Positions 41,730 through 51,701 of a stretch of DNA of 64,000 nt are shown one piece after another. The translations under genes and the position numbers were made by a program. The DNA is taken from assembly GCA_905213905.1 (NCBI GenBank), contig CAJMKD010000001.1, positions 124,001 through 188,000 of the forward strand. Reading direction: 5' to 3'. Below the pieces are notes generated by a model, which saw only the letters and a list, made by a program, of their open reading frames with translations, was not told the origin of the DNA and searched no databases. The DNA comes from an uncultured Sutterella sp. Its GTDB lineage: Bacteria > Pseudomonadota > Gammaproteobacteria > Burkholderiales > Burkholderiaceae_F. Every line of letters begins with the position of its first letter. Position 1 is the first letter of the stretch.

Positions 41730-43657
41730 TTGTTATGTGCCTTTGAACGGGCAGCTGTGCCGCTTGGTTTTCCTTGTTTTTTCATCATCTCTGTAGCTGG
41801 CGGCGGAGGCAGACCCAGCGAATTTTTGCCAGTAAGCCAGTAGTCCATGACTTCTCGAGCAATCGGCGCAGCTGCTTTTGCACCGAATCCTCCGTTTTCA
41901 ACCAGAACGGCTAAGGCGATCTTCGGGTTTTCTGCCGGGGCGAATGCGATGAATAGCGCGTGATCGTGATAGCGGCGCGAAAGCTTTTTCTCGTCATAAC
42001 GACTGTCTTGAGCGATTGATACAACCTGTGCGGTTCCTGTTTTACCGGCAACCGTGTAAGGCGCACCGCGAAAAACAGCGCGTGCAGTTCCTGTGCTGGC
42101 GGCATCAATCATGCCGGCGATCACAGCATCCACATTACTTTTCTTCAGTTGAATTGTTCCGGTAGATTTATCTGCTACTTTCGTCACTTCGCCTGATATC
42201 GGATTGGTTATGGACTCCACAAGGTGCGGCGTCATGATGCGGCCGCGATTAGCGAGCGTCGCCGTAGCGTGCGCAAGCTGCAGAAGCGTGAAAGCGTTGT
42301 AGCCCTGACCGATTCCAATTGGGGGCGTGTCGCCCATATACCATGGCGTTTTAAACCGTTTTTCCTTCCATTCGCGGTTGGGCAAAATACCCGTTTGCTC
42401 GCCAACAAGATCAATGCCGGTTTTCTGTCCGAATCCCCACGGCTTCATGAAATTGTAAATACGATCAACACCGAGCTCTGTTGCCAGCCAGTAGTAGTAA
42501 ACATCGGAAGAAACGGCGAGTGATTTTCGTAAATTGACCTTTCCTTTCGGAACGCCGGTAACGTCGCGAAAGCGATGGTTACCAAGCTGAAAGACGCCCG
42601 TGTCGTTCAATATAAAGTCTGGGGTAGTTACACCGTTTTCAAGTCCGGCAAGCGCCATGAAGGGCTTGTATGTGGAGCCGATAGGATAAAGACCACGCAT
42701 TGCACGGTTGAGGAGTGGTTTTTCCTCTGCCGTGTTGAGGTAGTTCCATGAATCTGGATCAATGCCGCCAGGAAACAGATTTGGGTCATACGTCGGAAGC
42801 GAAGCGAAGGCGAGAATGCCGCCTGTTTTAGGCTCGATCGCGATGACGGCGCCCGTCTTATTTTTCATAGCTTCTTCGGCAACGCGCTGAAGGTTGAAGT
42901 CCACCGTCAGCTTCAGATTGCGTCCCGGTTTCGCAGGTGCAATAGCGAGGGTGCGAACAGCATGTCCCCCCGCCGTTACTTCAAAGCTTTCGTAACCTGG
43001 CTCTCCGTGCAACAAGTGCTCATAACTGCGTTCTATACCGACCTTGCCGATATTGCGTTCTCCTTCGTAAAGCTGGAGCGTACCTTCTTCCGAAAGTCGT
43101 TTCTTGTCCCATTGAGAAATTGAGCCGATATAGCCGACTATATGGCTTCCTGTATTTTTTTGAAGATAAATGCGACTGGCGCGTTGGTTGACTTCAACGC
43201 CAGGGAAACGCCATCGCTGACCTGTGAATACGGCAATCTCTTCGGGCGAAAGATCCGATCGTATTGGAATGGAATCGTATCGGTTTAGATCTTCACGCAA
43301 CCGTTTAAAGCGGCGCTTGTCTGCATCAGTGATTCGAATGATCTTGGAAAGAGAGTCAATAGTCTTGTTAATGTTGCCAGCCTTGTCTGGCGTAATTTCA
43401 AGTGTGTAATTCTGGATATTGCCGGCAATCAGCTGGCCGTTACGATCCACAATGAGCCCGCGGGATCCCTGTGTCGTGATTCGTTCTGTACGGTTTTTTT
43501 CTGCACGTTCAACATAGTCGTTCTTGTTGATGATTTGCAGCCATGCCAAACGAGCAGCAAGCACCAACAGAAAGCAGATGATTGCTGCAAATGCAAATAG
43601 AAGACGCCGCTGAAACGGCGCGACATCCTCGCTTTTTTCTTTGAATTCGAGAGCCAT
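41726..43657 (-). CDS. mrdA: Penicillin-binding protein 2
   Basis: 643 residues, class B transpeptidase of lateral wall growth. An N-terminal membrane anchor (LLFAFAAIICFLLVLAARLAWLQ) is followed by the dimerisation domain and the transpeptidase domain with SxxK in GSTYKPFMAL (about residue 328), the middle motif SSDVYYYW, and KTG in VAGKTGTAQ (about residue 540). It sits between mreD and rodA. Confidence 0.96.
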   Translation of the reverse strand: MALEFKEKSEDVAPFQRRLLFAFAAIICFLLVLAARLAWLQIINKNDYVERAEKNRTERITTQGSRGLIVDRNGQLIAGNIQNYTLEITPDKAGNINKTIDSLSKIIRITDADKRRFKRLREDLNRYDSIPIRSDLSPEEIAVFTGQRWRFPGVEVNQRASRIYLQKNTGSHIVGYIGSISQWDKKRLSEEGTLQLYEGERNIGKVGIERSYEHLLHGEPGYESFEVTAGGHAVRTLAIAPAKPGRNLKLTVDFNLQRVAEEAMKNKTGAVIAIEPKTGGILAFASLPTYDPNLFPGGIDPDSWNYLNTAEEKPLLNRAMRGLYPIGSTYKPFMALAGLENGVTTPDFILNDTGVFQLGNHRFRDVTGVPKGKVNLRKSLAVSSDVYYYWLATELGVDRIYNFMKPWGFGQKTGIDLVGEQTGILPNREWKEKRFKTPWYMGDTPPIGIGQGYNAFTLLQLAHATATLANRGRIMTPHLVESITNPISGEVTKVADKSTGTIQLKKSNVDAVIAGMIDAASTGTARAVFRGAPYTVAGKTGTAQVVSIAQDSRYDEKKLSRRYHDHALFIAFAPAENPKIALAVLVENGGFGAKAAAPIAREVMDYWLTGKNSLGLPPPPATEMMKKQGKPSGTAARSKAHNK

Positions 43658-43671
43658 CTGAAGAACCGTCC

Positions 43672-44199
43672 TCAGATGTCGCTGGCATTTTCACGCCGAC
43701 GCATAGACAGCAACATAGACCACAGAGGCCAGAGACATGTGCCAGTCAAGCTTTGCATGAACCAGATCCAGCCGGGCCAGAGTCCATCGAACCACAGACG
43801 AACAAGCATGACGAGCACTTGCGCTAATAGCAGCATAGGCAGAACGTGAAGCGCTTGGCCGATTAAGTCGAACCAAGGCAAACGCCTATGCAAATTAAAA
43901 GCAAGATAGGCAAGTGTGACGTAGGCAAGTGCTTGTTGACCAAGCACGCTGCCGTTTGCTACGTCCATCAGGATGCCGCAAATAAAAGCGATAGTCATGC
44001 CGACCGACTGCGGTTGATGCACTATCCAGTAGATGAGCGTCAGGGCCAACAAATCCGGCAACCACAGGATATCTGCGGAGGCGGTGGCGAGCATGAAGAT
44101 GTAGGAGACGGCAAAAGTGCTGAATATCCACAACGAGGAGGCCGGTCGCACTAGGTTTCTATCGGCTCCTTGAGACTCTAAATTCGCAAAGCGGTTCAT
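43672..44199 (-). CDS. mreD: Rod shape-determining protein MreD
   Basis: 175 residues with about five membrane helices (IFSTFAVSYIFMLATASADILWLPDLLALTLIYWIV, segments read in the order of the protein). It is the membrane partner of MreC. The family shows low sequence conservation; position between mreC and mrdA and the hydrophobic profile support the call. Confidence 0.88.
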   Translation of the reverse strand: MNRFANLESQGADRNLVRPASSLWIFSTFAVSYIFMLATASADILWLPDLLALTLIYWIVHQPQSVGMTIAFICGILMDVANGSVLGQQALAYVTLAYLAFNLHRRLPWFDLIGQALHVLPMLLLAQVLVMLVRLWFDGLWPGWIWFMQSLTGTCLWPLWSMLLSMRRRENASDI

Positions 44200-44253
44200 G
44201 GATATATCAGTCGATCAGAAAAAAGGTCGAAAAATGTCTCTTTCAATCAGTGG

Positions 44254-45156
44254 CTATTCTTTCCGAGGGCGTCGTCTTCGTTCGAGAGGCGACTTTGCGT
44301 TTTCCTCATCCAGCGAAGCAGCTGGGGTAGGGTTCGTCAGAACAACTGTTGCGAACTGTATATCGGCGGTGTCTACGCTAGGCACAGCACTGATGCGCTG
44401 ATAAGTTTCTCCCGGCTGGTAATTGATTGCATCAACTGTTCCGACAAGAATATTGCGCGGGAACAGATGATCGAGCCCAGAGGTTACGAGACGATCGCCA
44501 AGCTTGATGTCGGCCTTTGGCAGAACAAAAAGCACATCGAGCAGACCGTCGCCCGTTCCGGATGCTATGAAAAGCGCTCCTGTTCGTTCATTCATAACGG
44601 CGATCTGTTGTCGATGGTCTGTGAGTAACGTCACTTCAGCTGCGTGCGCTACAACTCTAGAGATTTGACCGAGCGCACCGAATGCGCCTATGACAGGCAT
44701 ACCGGTTTGCAGGCCCTCAATTTCACCAACATTAATTTGTATTCGATTCGTAAAGGGGTCCGCAACACGGCCAATAACTTCGGCCGTTACCACTTGGCTG
44801 AAAGATCTAGGCACAGCATTGACGAGAGCACGAAGACGTTCGTTTTCATGCGTCATTTCATCAAGGCGGGCAGCTTTAAGCTGCAATAGCTGGTTTTCTT
44901 CCGTCAGGCGTCGATTTTCTGCTGCAAGTTTGCTCTTGCTCGTGAAGTAATTTTCTCCTTCGCCAATCAGTTTCGAAGGCAACGAAACGACGCGCTCGAT
45001 TGGCGATGTAAAGCTGATGATGGCGCTTCTGAGCCCCTCGAGCGCACGCAAACGACCATCGACCAGAATGGCGACGAGAGAAAGCACAACGAAAAAGATA
45101 AAACGAACCCGAGCGGAGACCCCTTGACGAAAAAGCGGCGGTGGTCCGTACTGCAT
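44254..45156 (-). CDS. mreC: Rod shape-determining protein MreC
   Basis: 300 residues from ATG 45156. One N-terminal membrane helix (VRFIFFVVLSLVAILVDG) is followed by a coiled-coil (about residues 70-110) and the periplasmic beta domains (TAEVIGRVADPFTNRIQINVG, GDRLVTSGLDHLFPRNILVGTV, shown as pieces). It regulates the PBP2-RodA complex. The longer frame to 45252 runs into the mreB end and lacks family sequence. Confidence 0.93.
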   Translation of the reverse strand: MQYGPPPLFRQGVSARVRFIFFVVLSLVAILVDGRLRALEGLRSAIISFTSPIERVVSLPSKLIGEGENYFTSKSKLAAENRRLTEENQLLQLKAARLDEMTHENERLRALVNAVPRSFSQVVTAEVIGRVADPFTNRIQINVGEIEGLQTGMPVIGAFGALGQISRVVAHAAEVTLLTDHRQQIAVMNERTGALFIASGTGDGLLDVLFVLPKADIKLGDRLVTSGLDHLFPRNILVGTVDAINYQPGETYQRISAVPSVDTADIQFATVVLTNPTPAASLDEENAKSPLERRRRPRKE

Positions 45157-45181
45157 GAATGTCTCTGTTCGCGCGGCGCGA

Positions 45182-46225
45182 TTAACCCACTGCAAATGCA
45201 GTGCGCAATTTATCCATGTTTTCGAGTGCGATGCCGCATCCCTTGACGACACAGTTCAGCGGTTCTTCCGCCACATGCACGGGCAGTCCCGTTTCCTCTT
45301 TAAGAAGTTGGTCGAGATCGCGCAACAGAGCGCCGCCGCCAGTCAACATCAAGCCGTGCTCGGCAATGTCGGCGCCGAGTTCAGGCGGCGTTTTTTCAAG
45401 GGCGTTCTTAACAGCAACGACAATCTGATTGAGCGGCTCGGAGAGGGCTTCAAGAATTTCATTGGAATGAACGGTGAATGTACGAGGAACGCCCTCAGCA
45501 ATATTCCTCCCTTTCACTTCAATTTCCATGACCTCCGAGCCAGGGAAAGCTGAACCGATTTTCTTCTTAATGAGTTCGGCTGTCGGCTCGCCGATAAGCA
45601 TGCCGAAGTTTCGGCGAATGTAGTTGATGATGGCTTGATCGAATTTGTCTCCGCCCACGCGAATCGAGCCGGCATAGACCATGCCGCCAAGCGAAATAAG
45701 ACCGACTTCGGTTGTACCGCCACCAATGTCGACAACCAGCGAACCGGCTGCTTCATTAACAGGAAGCCCAGCGCCAATAGCAGCAGCCATTGGTTCTTCA
45801 ATGAGAAAAACTTCCGAAGCGCCAGCGGCTAGAGCGCTTTCTTTGATGGCACGGCGCTCAACTTGAGTTGAGCCACAGGGCACACAAATGATGATGCGCG
45901 GGCTGGGGGCGAAAAGCCTCGAGGGATGCGCCATTCGAATGAACTGCTTGAGCATCTGCTCAGTGACCGTAAAGTCGGCAATGACGCCATCCTTCATTGG
46001 TCGAATAGCGCTGATATTGCCTGGAACGCGGCCGAGCATTTGCTTAGCTGCTTTACCGACGGCATGGATAGTTGTTTTCCCGTTCTGTCCGCCTTCCTGA
46101 CGAATGGCGACGACGCTCGGTTCATTGAGCACGATGCCTTTTCCGCGCATGTAAATGAGCGTATTGGCGGTACCGAGGTCGATGGCGAGATCGTTGGAAA
46201 AGTAATTGCGGAAAAAGCCAAACAT
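45182..46225 (-). CDS. mreB: Actin-like cell-shape protein MreB
   Basis: 347 residues from ATG 46225. Starts MFGFFRNYFSNDLAIDLGTANTLIY with the phosphate-1 motif DLGTANT; phosphate-2 SLVVDIGGGTTEV and the adenosine motif LTGGGALL are present. Polymerises on the membrane to guide wall growth. It heads the mreBCD-mrdA-rodA cluster and is divergent from gatC across 278 bp. Confidence 0.97.
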   Translation of the reverse strand: MFGFFRNYFSNDLAIDLGTANTLIYMRGKGIVLNEPSVVAIRQEGGQNGKTTIHAVGKAAKQMLGRVPGNISAIRPMKDGVIADFTVTEQMLKQFIRMAHPSRLFAPSPRIIICVPCGSTQVERRAIKESALAAGASEVFLIEEPMAAAIGAGLPVNEAAGSLVVDIGGGTTEVGLISLGGMVYAGSIRVGGDKFDQAIINYIRRNFGMLIGEPTAELIKKKIGSAFPGSEVMEIEVKGRNIAEGVPRTFTVHSNEILEALSEPLNQIVVAVKNALEKTPPELGADIAEHGLMLTGGGALLRDLDQLLKEETGLPVHVAEEPLNCVVKGCGIALENMDKLRTAFAVG

Positions 46226-46503
46226 GATGATGTTCTGCGAACGACGGAAGATGGTAGCGCGGGTGTTTACGCCGAGCGCACCAGTTAGGGAAAGCGCTCT
46301 TGCACAAGCGCCCGCCCTCGCTTCGCCTTGTCCAGCATAGCCCCGCATAAAGGATGGGTAATGATAAACTAACTGCCCGTCCGACGCAGACGAAATTCCT
46401 GCAAACTCAGCTGGTTCCTTGTTTAGGTTTGTTACTGAAAGGCAGGGCTTTTCGGGGCGCGAGCGCCAAATCCCACAACCACATTTTCCAAGAAGAGTCT
46501 CAC

Positions 46504-46791
46504 ATGCCTTTAAGTGCGGGCGACATTCGCCGGATCGCCGATCTTGGCCGCATAGACCTTTCTGAAGAACAGACTCAGGTCATTCAAAGCGAACTCAATG
46601 ATATTTTTCAGATGATCGAGCAGATACGCTCCGTGAATACGGACGGCATTGAACCGATGCCGAATCCGCATGACGGTGTTGAGCGTCTGCGCGAAGACTG
46701 CGTTAGCCAGTCCGAGAACCGTGAGGAAAACATGAAGAACGCTCCTGAGCAGGAGGACGGTTACTTCCTTGTGCCGCAGGTCATCGAATAA
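46504..46791 (+). CDS. gatC: Asp/Glu-tRNA amidotransferase subunit C
   Basis: 95 residues from ATG 46504 (longer open frame upstream is not family sequence). Small subunit that stabilises GatA-GatB. IRRIADLGRIDLSEEQ and VERLREDCV are typical. First gene of gatCAB. Confidence 0.95.
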   Translation: MPLSAGDIRRIADLGRIDLSEEQTQVIQSELNDIFQMIEQIRSVNTDGIEPMPNPHDGVERLREDCVSQSENREENMKNAPEQEDGYFLVPQVIE

Positions 46792-46814
46792 AAATCCAAA
46801 AGAAGAGTTTCTTT

Positions 46815-48272
46815 ATGTTCGAGAAGAGTTTTACTTCCGTCATTGAGCTTTCTCGTCTTCTGAAGGATCGGCAGGTTTCCGCTGTGGAGCTCGCCGAGTT
46901 CTATCTGAAGCGCATTGAAGAGCATAAACATCTCAACGCTTATCTGGACGTGCGTCCGGAAGCAACGCTTGCCCAGGCGGCAGAAGCGGATCGTCGTATT
47001 GCGACAGGGACGGCAGGCCCGCTCACAGGCATCCCCATTGCTCACAAAGATATTTTCGTAACAAAAGATTGGGCATCCACTGCCGCAAGCCGCATGCTCG
47101 AAGGCTATATGAGCCCGTTTGATGCAACAGTGGTTCGTCAGCTCAAAGAGGCGGGCATGGTCTGTCTCGGAAAGCTCAATTGCGACGAATTTGCCATGGG
47201 CAGCGGCAATGAAAATTCTGCATTTGGAAAGGTCTACAACCCGTGGGATGAAAATGCTGTCCCAGGCGGTTCTTCGGGCGGATCTTCCTGTGCCGTGGCC
47301 GCTGGGCTTACACCGATTGCAACAGGGACTGATACTGGCGGTTCGATTCGAGAGCCTGCGGCGTTTACTGGCGTAACGGGTATTAAGCCGACATACGGCC
47401 GCCCTTCTCGCCTCGGGATGATTGCTTTTGCTTCTTCTCTCGATACCGCGGGGCTTCTCGGGCAATCTGCGCAGGATTGTGCAACTGTCCTAAGCGCCAT
47501 GGTTGGACATGATCCCTGGGACTCGACGAGCGTGGACATGCCTGCCGAAGACTTCACTCGTGATCTCGACAAGGGAGTGAAAGGAATGCGCATCGGTGTC
47601 CCGCGCAAATGGATGGGCGAAGGCTTGGATGCCGAAGTAGCTGCTGCGATCGATGCCATGCTTGCAGAATACGAACGTCAAGGCGCCGAAATTGTCGACA
47701 TTGATTTGCCGATGGCACGGCTTGGCGTGCCTGTTTACTACGTAGTGGCTTGTGCTGAAGCGAGCTCGAATTTATCTCGCTTCGATGGCGTTCGTTACGG
47801 GCATCGTGCAGCCGAATACACCGACATCATCGATATGATGAAGCGTTCGCGAAATGAAGGTTTCGGATCGGAGCCAAAACGTCGCATTATGATCGGGACT
47901 TACGTGCTTTCGCACGGCTATTACGACGCCTATTACTTGAAGGCTCAGCGCGTTCGCCGATTGATAGCCAACGAATTCCATGAAACCTTCAAGTCTGTCG
48001 ATGCAATCGCTTGTCCCGTGACAACAAGCACGGCATATGATTTCGGCGCTAATGCTGATCCGGTTTCTGCCTACCTTTCTGATCTCTATACGGTTCCTGC
48101 ATCGCTTGCCGGCCTGCCAGGCATTGCTATGCCTTGTGGTATCCACTCAAATGGTCGTCCTATTGGTGTTCAGTTGCTTGGCGAGCACTTTACTGAAGCG
48201 AAGCTCTTCGGGCTTGCCGCCGCTTGGCAGCGTGTCACCGATTGGCATCTCCGCCATCCGGATGGGTACTAA
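46815..48272 (+). CDS. gatA: Asp/Glu-tRNA amidotransferase subunit A
   Basis: 485 residues. Amidase-signature enzyme that releases ammonia from Gln. Ser-cisSer-Lys triad is seen in IPIAHKDIFVT (Lys, about residue 78), PGGSSGGSSCAVAAG (cis-Ser, about residue 153) and GTDTGGSIREPAAF (nucleophile Ser, about residue 177). 23 bp after gatC. Confidence 0.97.
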   Translation: MFEKSFTSVIELSRLLKDRQVSAVELAEFYLKRIEEHKHLNAYLDVRPEATLAQAAEADRRIATGTAGPLTGIPIAHKDIFVTKDWASTAASRMLEGYMSPFDATVVRQLKEAGMVCLGKLNCDEFAMGSGNENSAFGKVYNPWDENAVPGGSSGGSSCAVAAGLTPIATGTDTGGSIREPAAFTGVTGIKPTYGRPSRLGMIAFASSLDTAGLLGQSAQDCATVLSAMVGHDPWDSTSVDMPAEDFTRDLDKGVKGMRIGVPRKWMGEGLDAEVAAAIDAMLAEYERQGAEIVDIDLPMARLGVPVYYVVACAEASSNLSRFDGVRYGHRAAEYTDIIDMMKRSRNEGFGSEPKRRIMIGTYVLSHGYYDAYYLKAQRVRRLIANEFHETFKSVDAIACPVTTSTAYDFGANADPVSAYLSDLYTVPASLAGLPGIAMPCGIHSNGRPIGVQLLGEHFTEAKLFGLAAAWQRVTDWHLRHPDGY

Positions 48273-48305
48273 TCAAGTCGTCTGAAGAAAGAAAAGGATT
48301 CCGAT

Positions 48306-49757
48306 ATGAAGTGGGAAGTCGTCATTGGTCTTGAGACGCATGTGCAGCTCTCGACCCACTCCAAGATTTTTTCGGGTGCACCGTGCCATTTTGGCGATGA
48401 GCCCAACCGCAATGCTTGTTATATCGATTTGGCATTGCCGGGTGCACTCCCTGTGCTCAATAAGGGCGCTGTTGAAAAAGCAATTAAGTTCGGCCTTGCT
48501 ATTAAGGCAAAGGTGGCGAATCATTCGGTTTTCGACCGTAAGAACTACTTTTATCCTGATTTACCTAAGGGTTATCAGATCAGCCAGTTTGAGCTGCCGG
48601 TTGTTGTTGGCGGGGAGCTGACCTTTGCTGTCGAGCCCAAAGATGGTGATCCGTACATCAAGACTATTCATCTGACGCGTGCGCATCTCGAAGAGGATGC
48701 AGGCAAGTCTGTGCACGGTATTGTGGCGGGGCACTCCGGCATCGACTTGAACCGTGCGGGAACGCCGCTTCTTGAAATTGTGACGGAGCCGGAGCTGCGT
48801 TCGGCTGCTGAAGCTGTTGGCTATGCCAAGGCACTGCATGCACTTGTCGTTTGGCTTGGCATTTCGAATGGAAACATGCAGGAAGGGAATTTCCGTTGCG
48901 ATGCGAATGTTTCTGTTCGACCTGTTGGTCAGAAGGAGTTCGGTACGCGGTGCGAAATCAAAAACCTGAATTCGTTCCGGTTCCTTCAGGAGGCAATCGA
49001 TTATGAGGTGCAGCGCCAGATCGAGCTGATCGAAGATGGTGGCACGGTCATTCAAGCGACTCGGCTCTACGACCCGCAAAAAGGTGAAACCCGCCTCATG
49101 CGGACTAAAGAAGACTCGATGGACTATCGTTACTTTCCTGATCCTGATTTGTTGCCGCTTGAAATCAGTAATGAATGGATCGAACAAGTTCGTAGCGAAA
49201 TGCCTGAACTGCCTGATGAGATGCGAGCCAGACTCGTATCAGAGTTCGGGTTGCCTGAGTATGATGCGTCGATTTTGACGGCTAGCCGTGATATTGCCGA
49301 TTACTATGTTGCAACAGCGGCTCTCGTCAAGGATAAGAAGATCGCAGCCAACTGGGTAATGGGTGAAGTAGCAGCAGCGCTTAATCAAACGGAAGGCATG
49401 CGTTTTTGCGACGCACCGGTTACGCCAAAGATCCTTTCGCAAATTATTGAACGCATTATTGACGGAACCATCAGCAATAAGGGTGCAAAAACGATCTTTG
49501 CTGCCATTTGGTCTGGTGAAGGATCAGAAGTTGATGCACTAATCGAAGCCAAGGGACTTAAGCAGATTTCCGATACGGGGGCACTCGAGGCAATTATCGA
49601 CGAGGTTCTTGCCAAGAATCAGAAGTCAGTTGATGAATTCCGTGCTGGTAAGGCTAAAGCTCTTAACGCGCTGGTTGGGCAGTGCATGAAGGCCACGAAA
49701 GGTAAAGCGAACCCTGCGCAGGTGAACGAGTTGTTACGCAGCAAGCTCGGAGCTTGA
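48306..49757 (+). CDS. gatB: Asp/Glu-tRNA amidotransferase subunit B
   Basis: 483 residues. Activates Glu-tRNA-Gln or Asp-tRNA-Asn with ATP and accepts the ammonia. VIGLETHVQLSTHSKIFSGAP at the start, DRKNYFYPDLPKGYQISQFE, and the C-terminal YqeY-like tRNA-binding domain are standard. The presence of gatCAB means that Asn-tRNA or Gln-tRNA is at least partly made indirectly. Confidence 0.97.
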   Translation: MKWEVVIGLETHVQLSTHSKIFSGAPCHFGDEPNRNACYIDLALPGALPVLNKGAVEKAIKFGLAIKAKVANHSVFDRKNYFYPDLPKGYQISQFELPVVVGGELTFAVEPKDGDPYIKTIHLTRAHLEEDAGKSVHGIVAGHSGIDLNRAGTPLLEIVTEPELRSAAEAVGYAKALHALVVWLGISNGNMQEGNFRCDANVSVRPVGQKEFGTRCEIKNLNSFRFLQEAIDYEVQRQIELIEDGGTVIQATRLYDPQKGETRLMRTKEDSMDYRYFPDPDLLPLEISNEWIEQVRSEMPELPDEMRARLVSEFGLPEYDASILTASRDIADYYVATAALVKDKKIAANWVMGEVAAALNQTEGMRFCDAPVTPKILSQIIERIIDGTISNKGAKTIFAAIWSGEGSEVDALIEAKGLKQISDTGALEAIIDEVLAKNQKSVDEFRAGKAKALNALVGQCMKATKGKANPAQVNELLRSKLGA

Positions 49758-49780
49758 GGGCATAAAAACTTAATATGAAA

Positions 49781-49818
49781 AAAAGCGGCGGTTCAGCCAG
49801 AAACCGTCGCTTTTTTTT
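49781..49818 (+). terminator. Terminator of gatCAB
   Basis: AAAAGCGGCGGTT and AACCGTCGCTTTT pair over 13 bp with one G-U, followed by more T residues. It lies 24 bp after gatB. Confidence 0.88.
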
Positions 49819-49969
49819 ATTGGTGCGCCCAGCAGCTCGCGTGTTTGTCCGCTGCGCATTAACTTAGAAAGTGTGTCCGATTCCCCGACAAGACTGGGCA
49901 ATGCTGAGTAGTAGAGAACACCTGTGATGGAGCTCTCTACCCGATCCTGTATTGAGTGAGAGATCTTGC

Positions 49970-50647
49970 TTAGGCGCCGTACTTAGTGCGGTAGGCTGCA
50001 ACAGCATCACGGTAATGGGAAACGCTTTTTGCTTTTTCAGAGCTGCTGTCCATAAAAGCAAGCAGGTCATTAAGGTTGATGATCGAGACAACCGAAAGTC
50101 CCAGATGCTCTTCAACGTCTTGAACAGCACTGGTTGGCGTAAGCTCGGTTGCCGTGCCTCCGCGCTCCATGCGGTCTACAGCAATCAGGACACCCGAAGG
50201 TGTGGCACCGGCATTTTGAATAATCTTTACGGACTCTCGAACCGAAGTGCCTGCGGAAATAACGTCGTCAATAATGACGATTTTTCCTTTTAATGGCGCA
50301 CCAACAATTACGCCGCCTTCGCCGTGATCTTTGGCTTCTTTTCGATTGAAGGCCCAAGGCACGTCGCAGCCTAGCCGCGCAAGGTTGATTGCAACGCTTG
50401 CAGCCAGAGGAATCCCCTTGTAGGCTGGACCGAAAATCATGTCGAATTTGATCTTGCCGGCATCTCGCGCGGCAAGAAGCGTTTGCGCGTAAAAAGCGCC
50501 GAGCTTGTCGAGTAGCGCGCCTGTATTGAAGAGACCAGCATTGAAGAAATACGGGGAAAGGCGGCCGGCCTTGGTCTTGAATTCACCGAAGCGGAGAACG
50601 TCGGCCTCGAGGGCGAATTCGATGAATTGCTGCTGAATCGTCTGCAT
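49970..50647 (-). CDS. pyrE: Orotate phosphoribosyltransferase
   Basis: 225 residues. Converts orotate and PRPP to OMP in pyrimidine synthesis. PRPP-binding motif VIIDDVISAGTSVRESV is near residue 121; FGPAYKGIPLAASVAI carries the upstream loop and NRKEAKDHGEGG the flexible catalytic loop. It stands alone, divergent from xth. Confidence 0.96.
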   Translation of the reverse strand: MQTIQQQFIEFALEADVLRFGEFKTKAGRLSPYFFNAGLFNTGALLDKLGAFYAQTLLAARDAGKIKFDMIFGPAYKGIPLAASVAINLARLGCDVPWAFNRKEAKDHGEGGVIVGAPLKGKIVIIDDVISAGTSVRESVKIIQNAGATPSGVLIAVDRMERGGTATELTPTSAVQDVEEHLGLSVVSIINLNDLLAFMDSSSEKAKSVSHYRDAVAAYRTKYGA

Positions 50648-50746
50648 GATAGGTGGCTTAAAAAGCTAAAATTTCTGAACTTTTTCAAATTTTTCTGATG
50701 GATGCCCGAAACGGGCGCCGTAGAGCGCTCTCCACGGGATTTTCGC

Positions 50747-50752
50747 ATTATA
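50747..50752 (-). promoter_or_regulatory. Possible -10 box of pyrE
   Basis: TATAAT on the minus strand, about 100 bp before the pyrE start, without a good -35. The leader it would give contains the hairpin GCCCG-TTT-CGGGC (50704-50716). Confidence 0.35.
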
Positions 50753-50921
50753 AAACCGAGTGATTTTCCGTCTCTTTCGGGGATTTTGCGCTTGTTTTCT
50801 ACGTCTGTTTTAAATGATGCAGTCGTTGTGCTGATAGCAGCCAAGGCGGAGATGTCCGAGGTAGGGAAATAGTTGTTTTGTTAGAACCTGTTCCTTGGAT
50901 TTTTTTCAGAGTTTTCATCGT

Positions 50922-51701
50922 ATGTTTCGCATCATGACGTTCAACGCCAACGGTATTCGATCCGCAGCCAGAAAGGGTTTTTTCGACTGGTTCGGCGGCA
51001 TGAACGTGGATGTTCTTTGCGTTCAGGAACTCAAAGCGCAAGAAAAGGACCTTGGTCCTGATTTGCTGGAGTTGCCTGGTTATGTTTCATTCGTACACAC
51101 GGCGCAAAAGCGAGGATATTCTGGCGTCGGCTTATGGAGCCGCAGAAAACCTAACGCTGTTCGTATAGGTTTCGGCGTACCGGAGTTTGATGCGGAGGGG
51201 AGGTATGTTGAAGTCGATTTTGGCGCGCTCTCAGTAATCTCAGCTTATTTTCCTTCCGGCAGCTCAAGCGAAGAGCGGCAGCTTGCTAAGTTTCGCTTTC
51301 TGGAAGTCTTTCTGCCGCATTTGAATACGCTTAGGTCTTCGGGACGCGAGGTGGTTCTTTGCGGCGACATCAATATTGCGCACAAAGAAATCGATCTGAA
51401 GAACTGGAAGGGCAATTTGAATCATTCCGGTTTTTTGCCTGAAGAGCGAGCTTGGATGACGACTCTTTTTGAACAATATGGTTGGGTGGACGTTTTCCGC
51501 CGTCTTGATCCGAGGCCTGACCGTTATACCTGGTGGAGTCAACGCGGGCAGGCTCGAGCTAAAAACGTTGGTTGGCGCATTGATTATCAAATTGCGACGC
51601 CTGGATTTGCCGAACGTGCTAGAGCGACCGACATATACGCTACTGAAAAATTTTCTGATCATGCCCCCTTTTGGGTTGACTACGACATTTCGTTCAATTG
51701 A
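50922..51701 (+). CDS. xth: Exodeoxyribonuclease III
   Basis: 259 residues from ATG 50922 (ATG 50934 also possible). AP endonuclease and 3'-5' exonuclease of base-excision repair. Catalytic motifs: MTFNANGIRSA, VQELKAQE, LCGDINIAHKEIDLKNWKGN, WRIDYQIAT, and the terminal FSDHAPFWVDYD with the catalytic His. The stop overlaps the next start. Confidence 0.94.
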   Translation: MFRIMTFNANGIRSAARKGFFDWFGGMNVDVLCVQELKAQEKDLGPDLLELPGYVSFVHTAQKRGYSGVGLWSRRKPNAVRIGFGVPEFDAEGRYVEVDFGALSVISAYFPSGSSSEERQLAKFRFLEVFLPHLNTLRSSGREVVLCGDINIAHKEIDLKNWKGNLNHSGFLPEERAWMTTLFEQYGWVDVFRRLDPRPDRYTWWSQRGQARAKNVGWRIDYQIATPGFAERARATDIYATEKFSDHAPFWVDYDISFN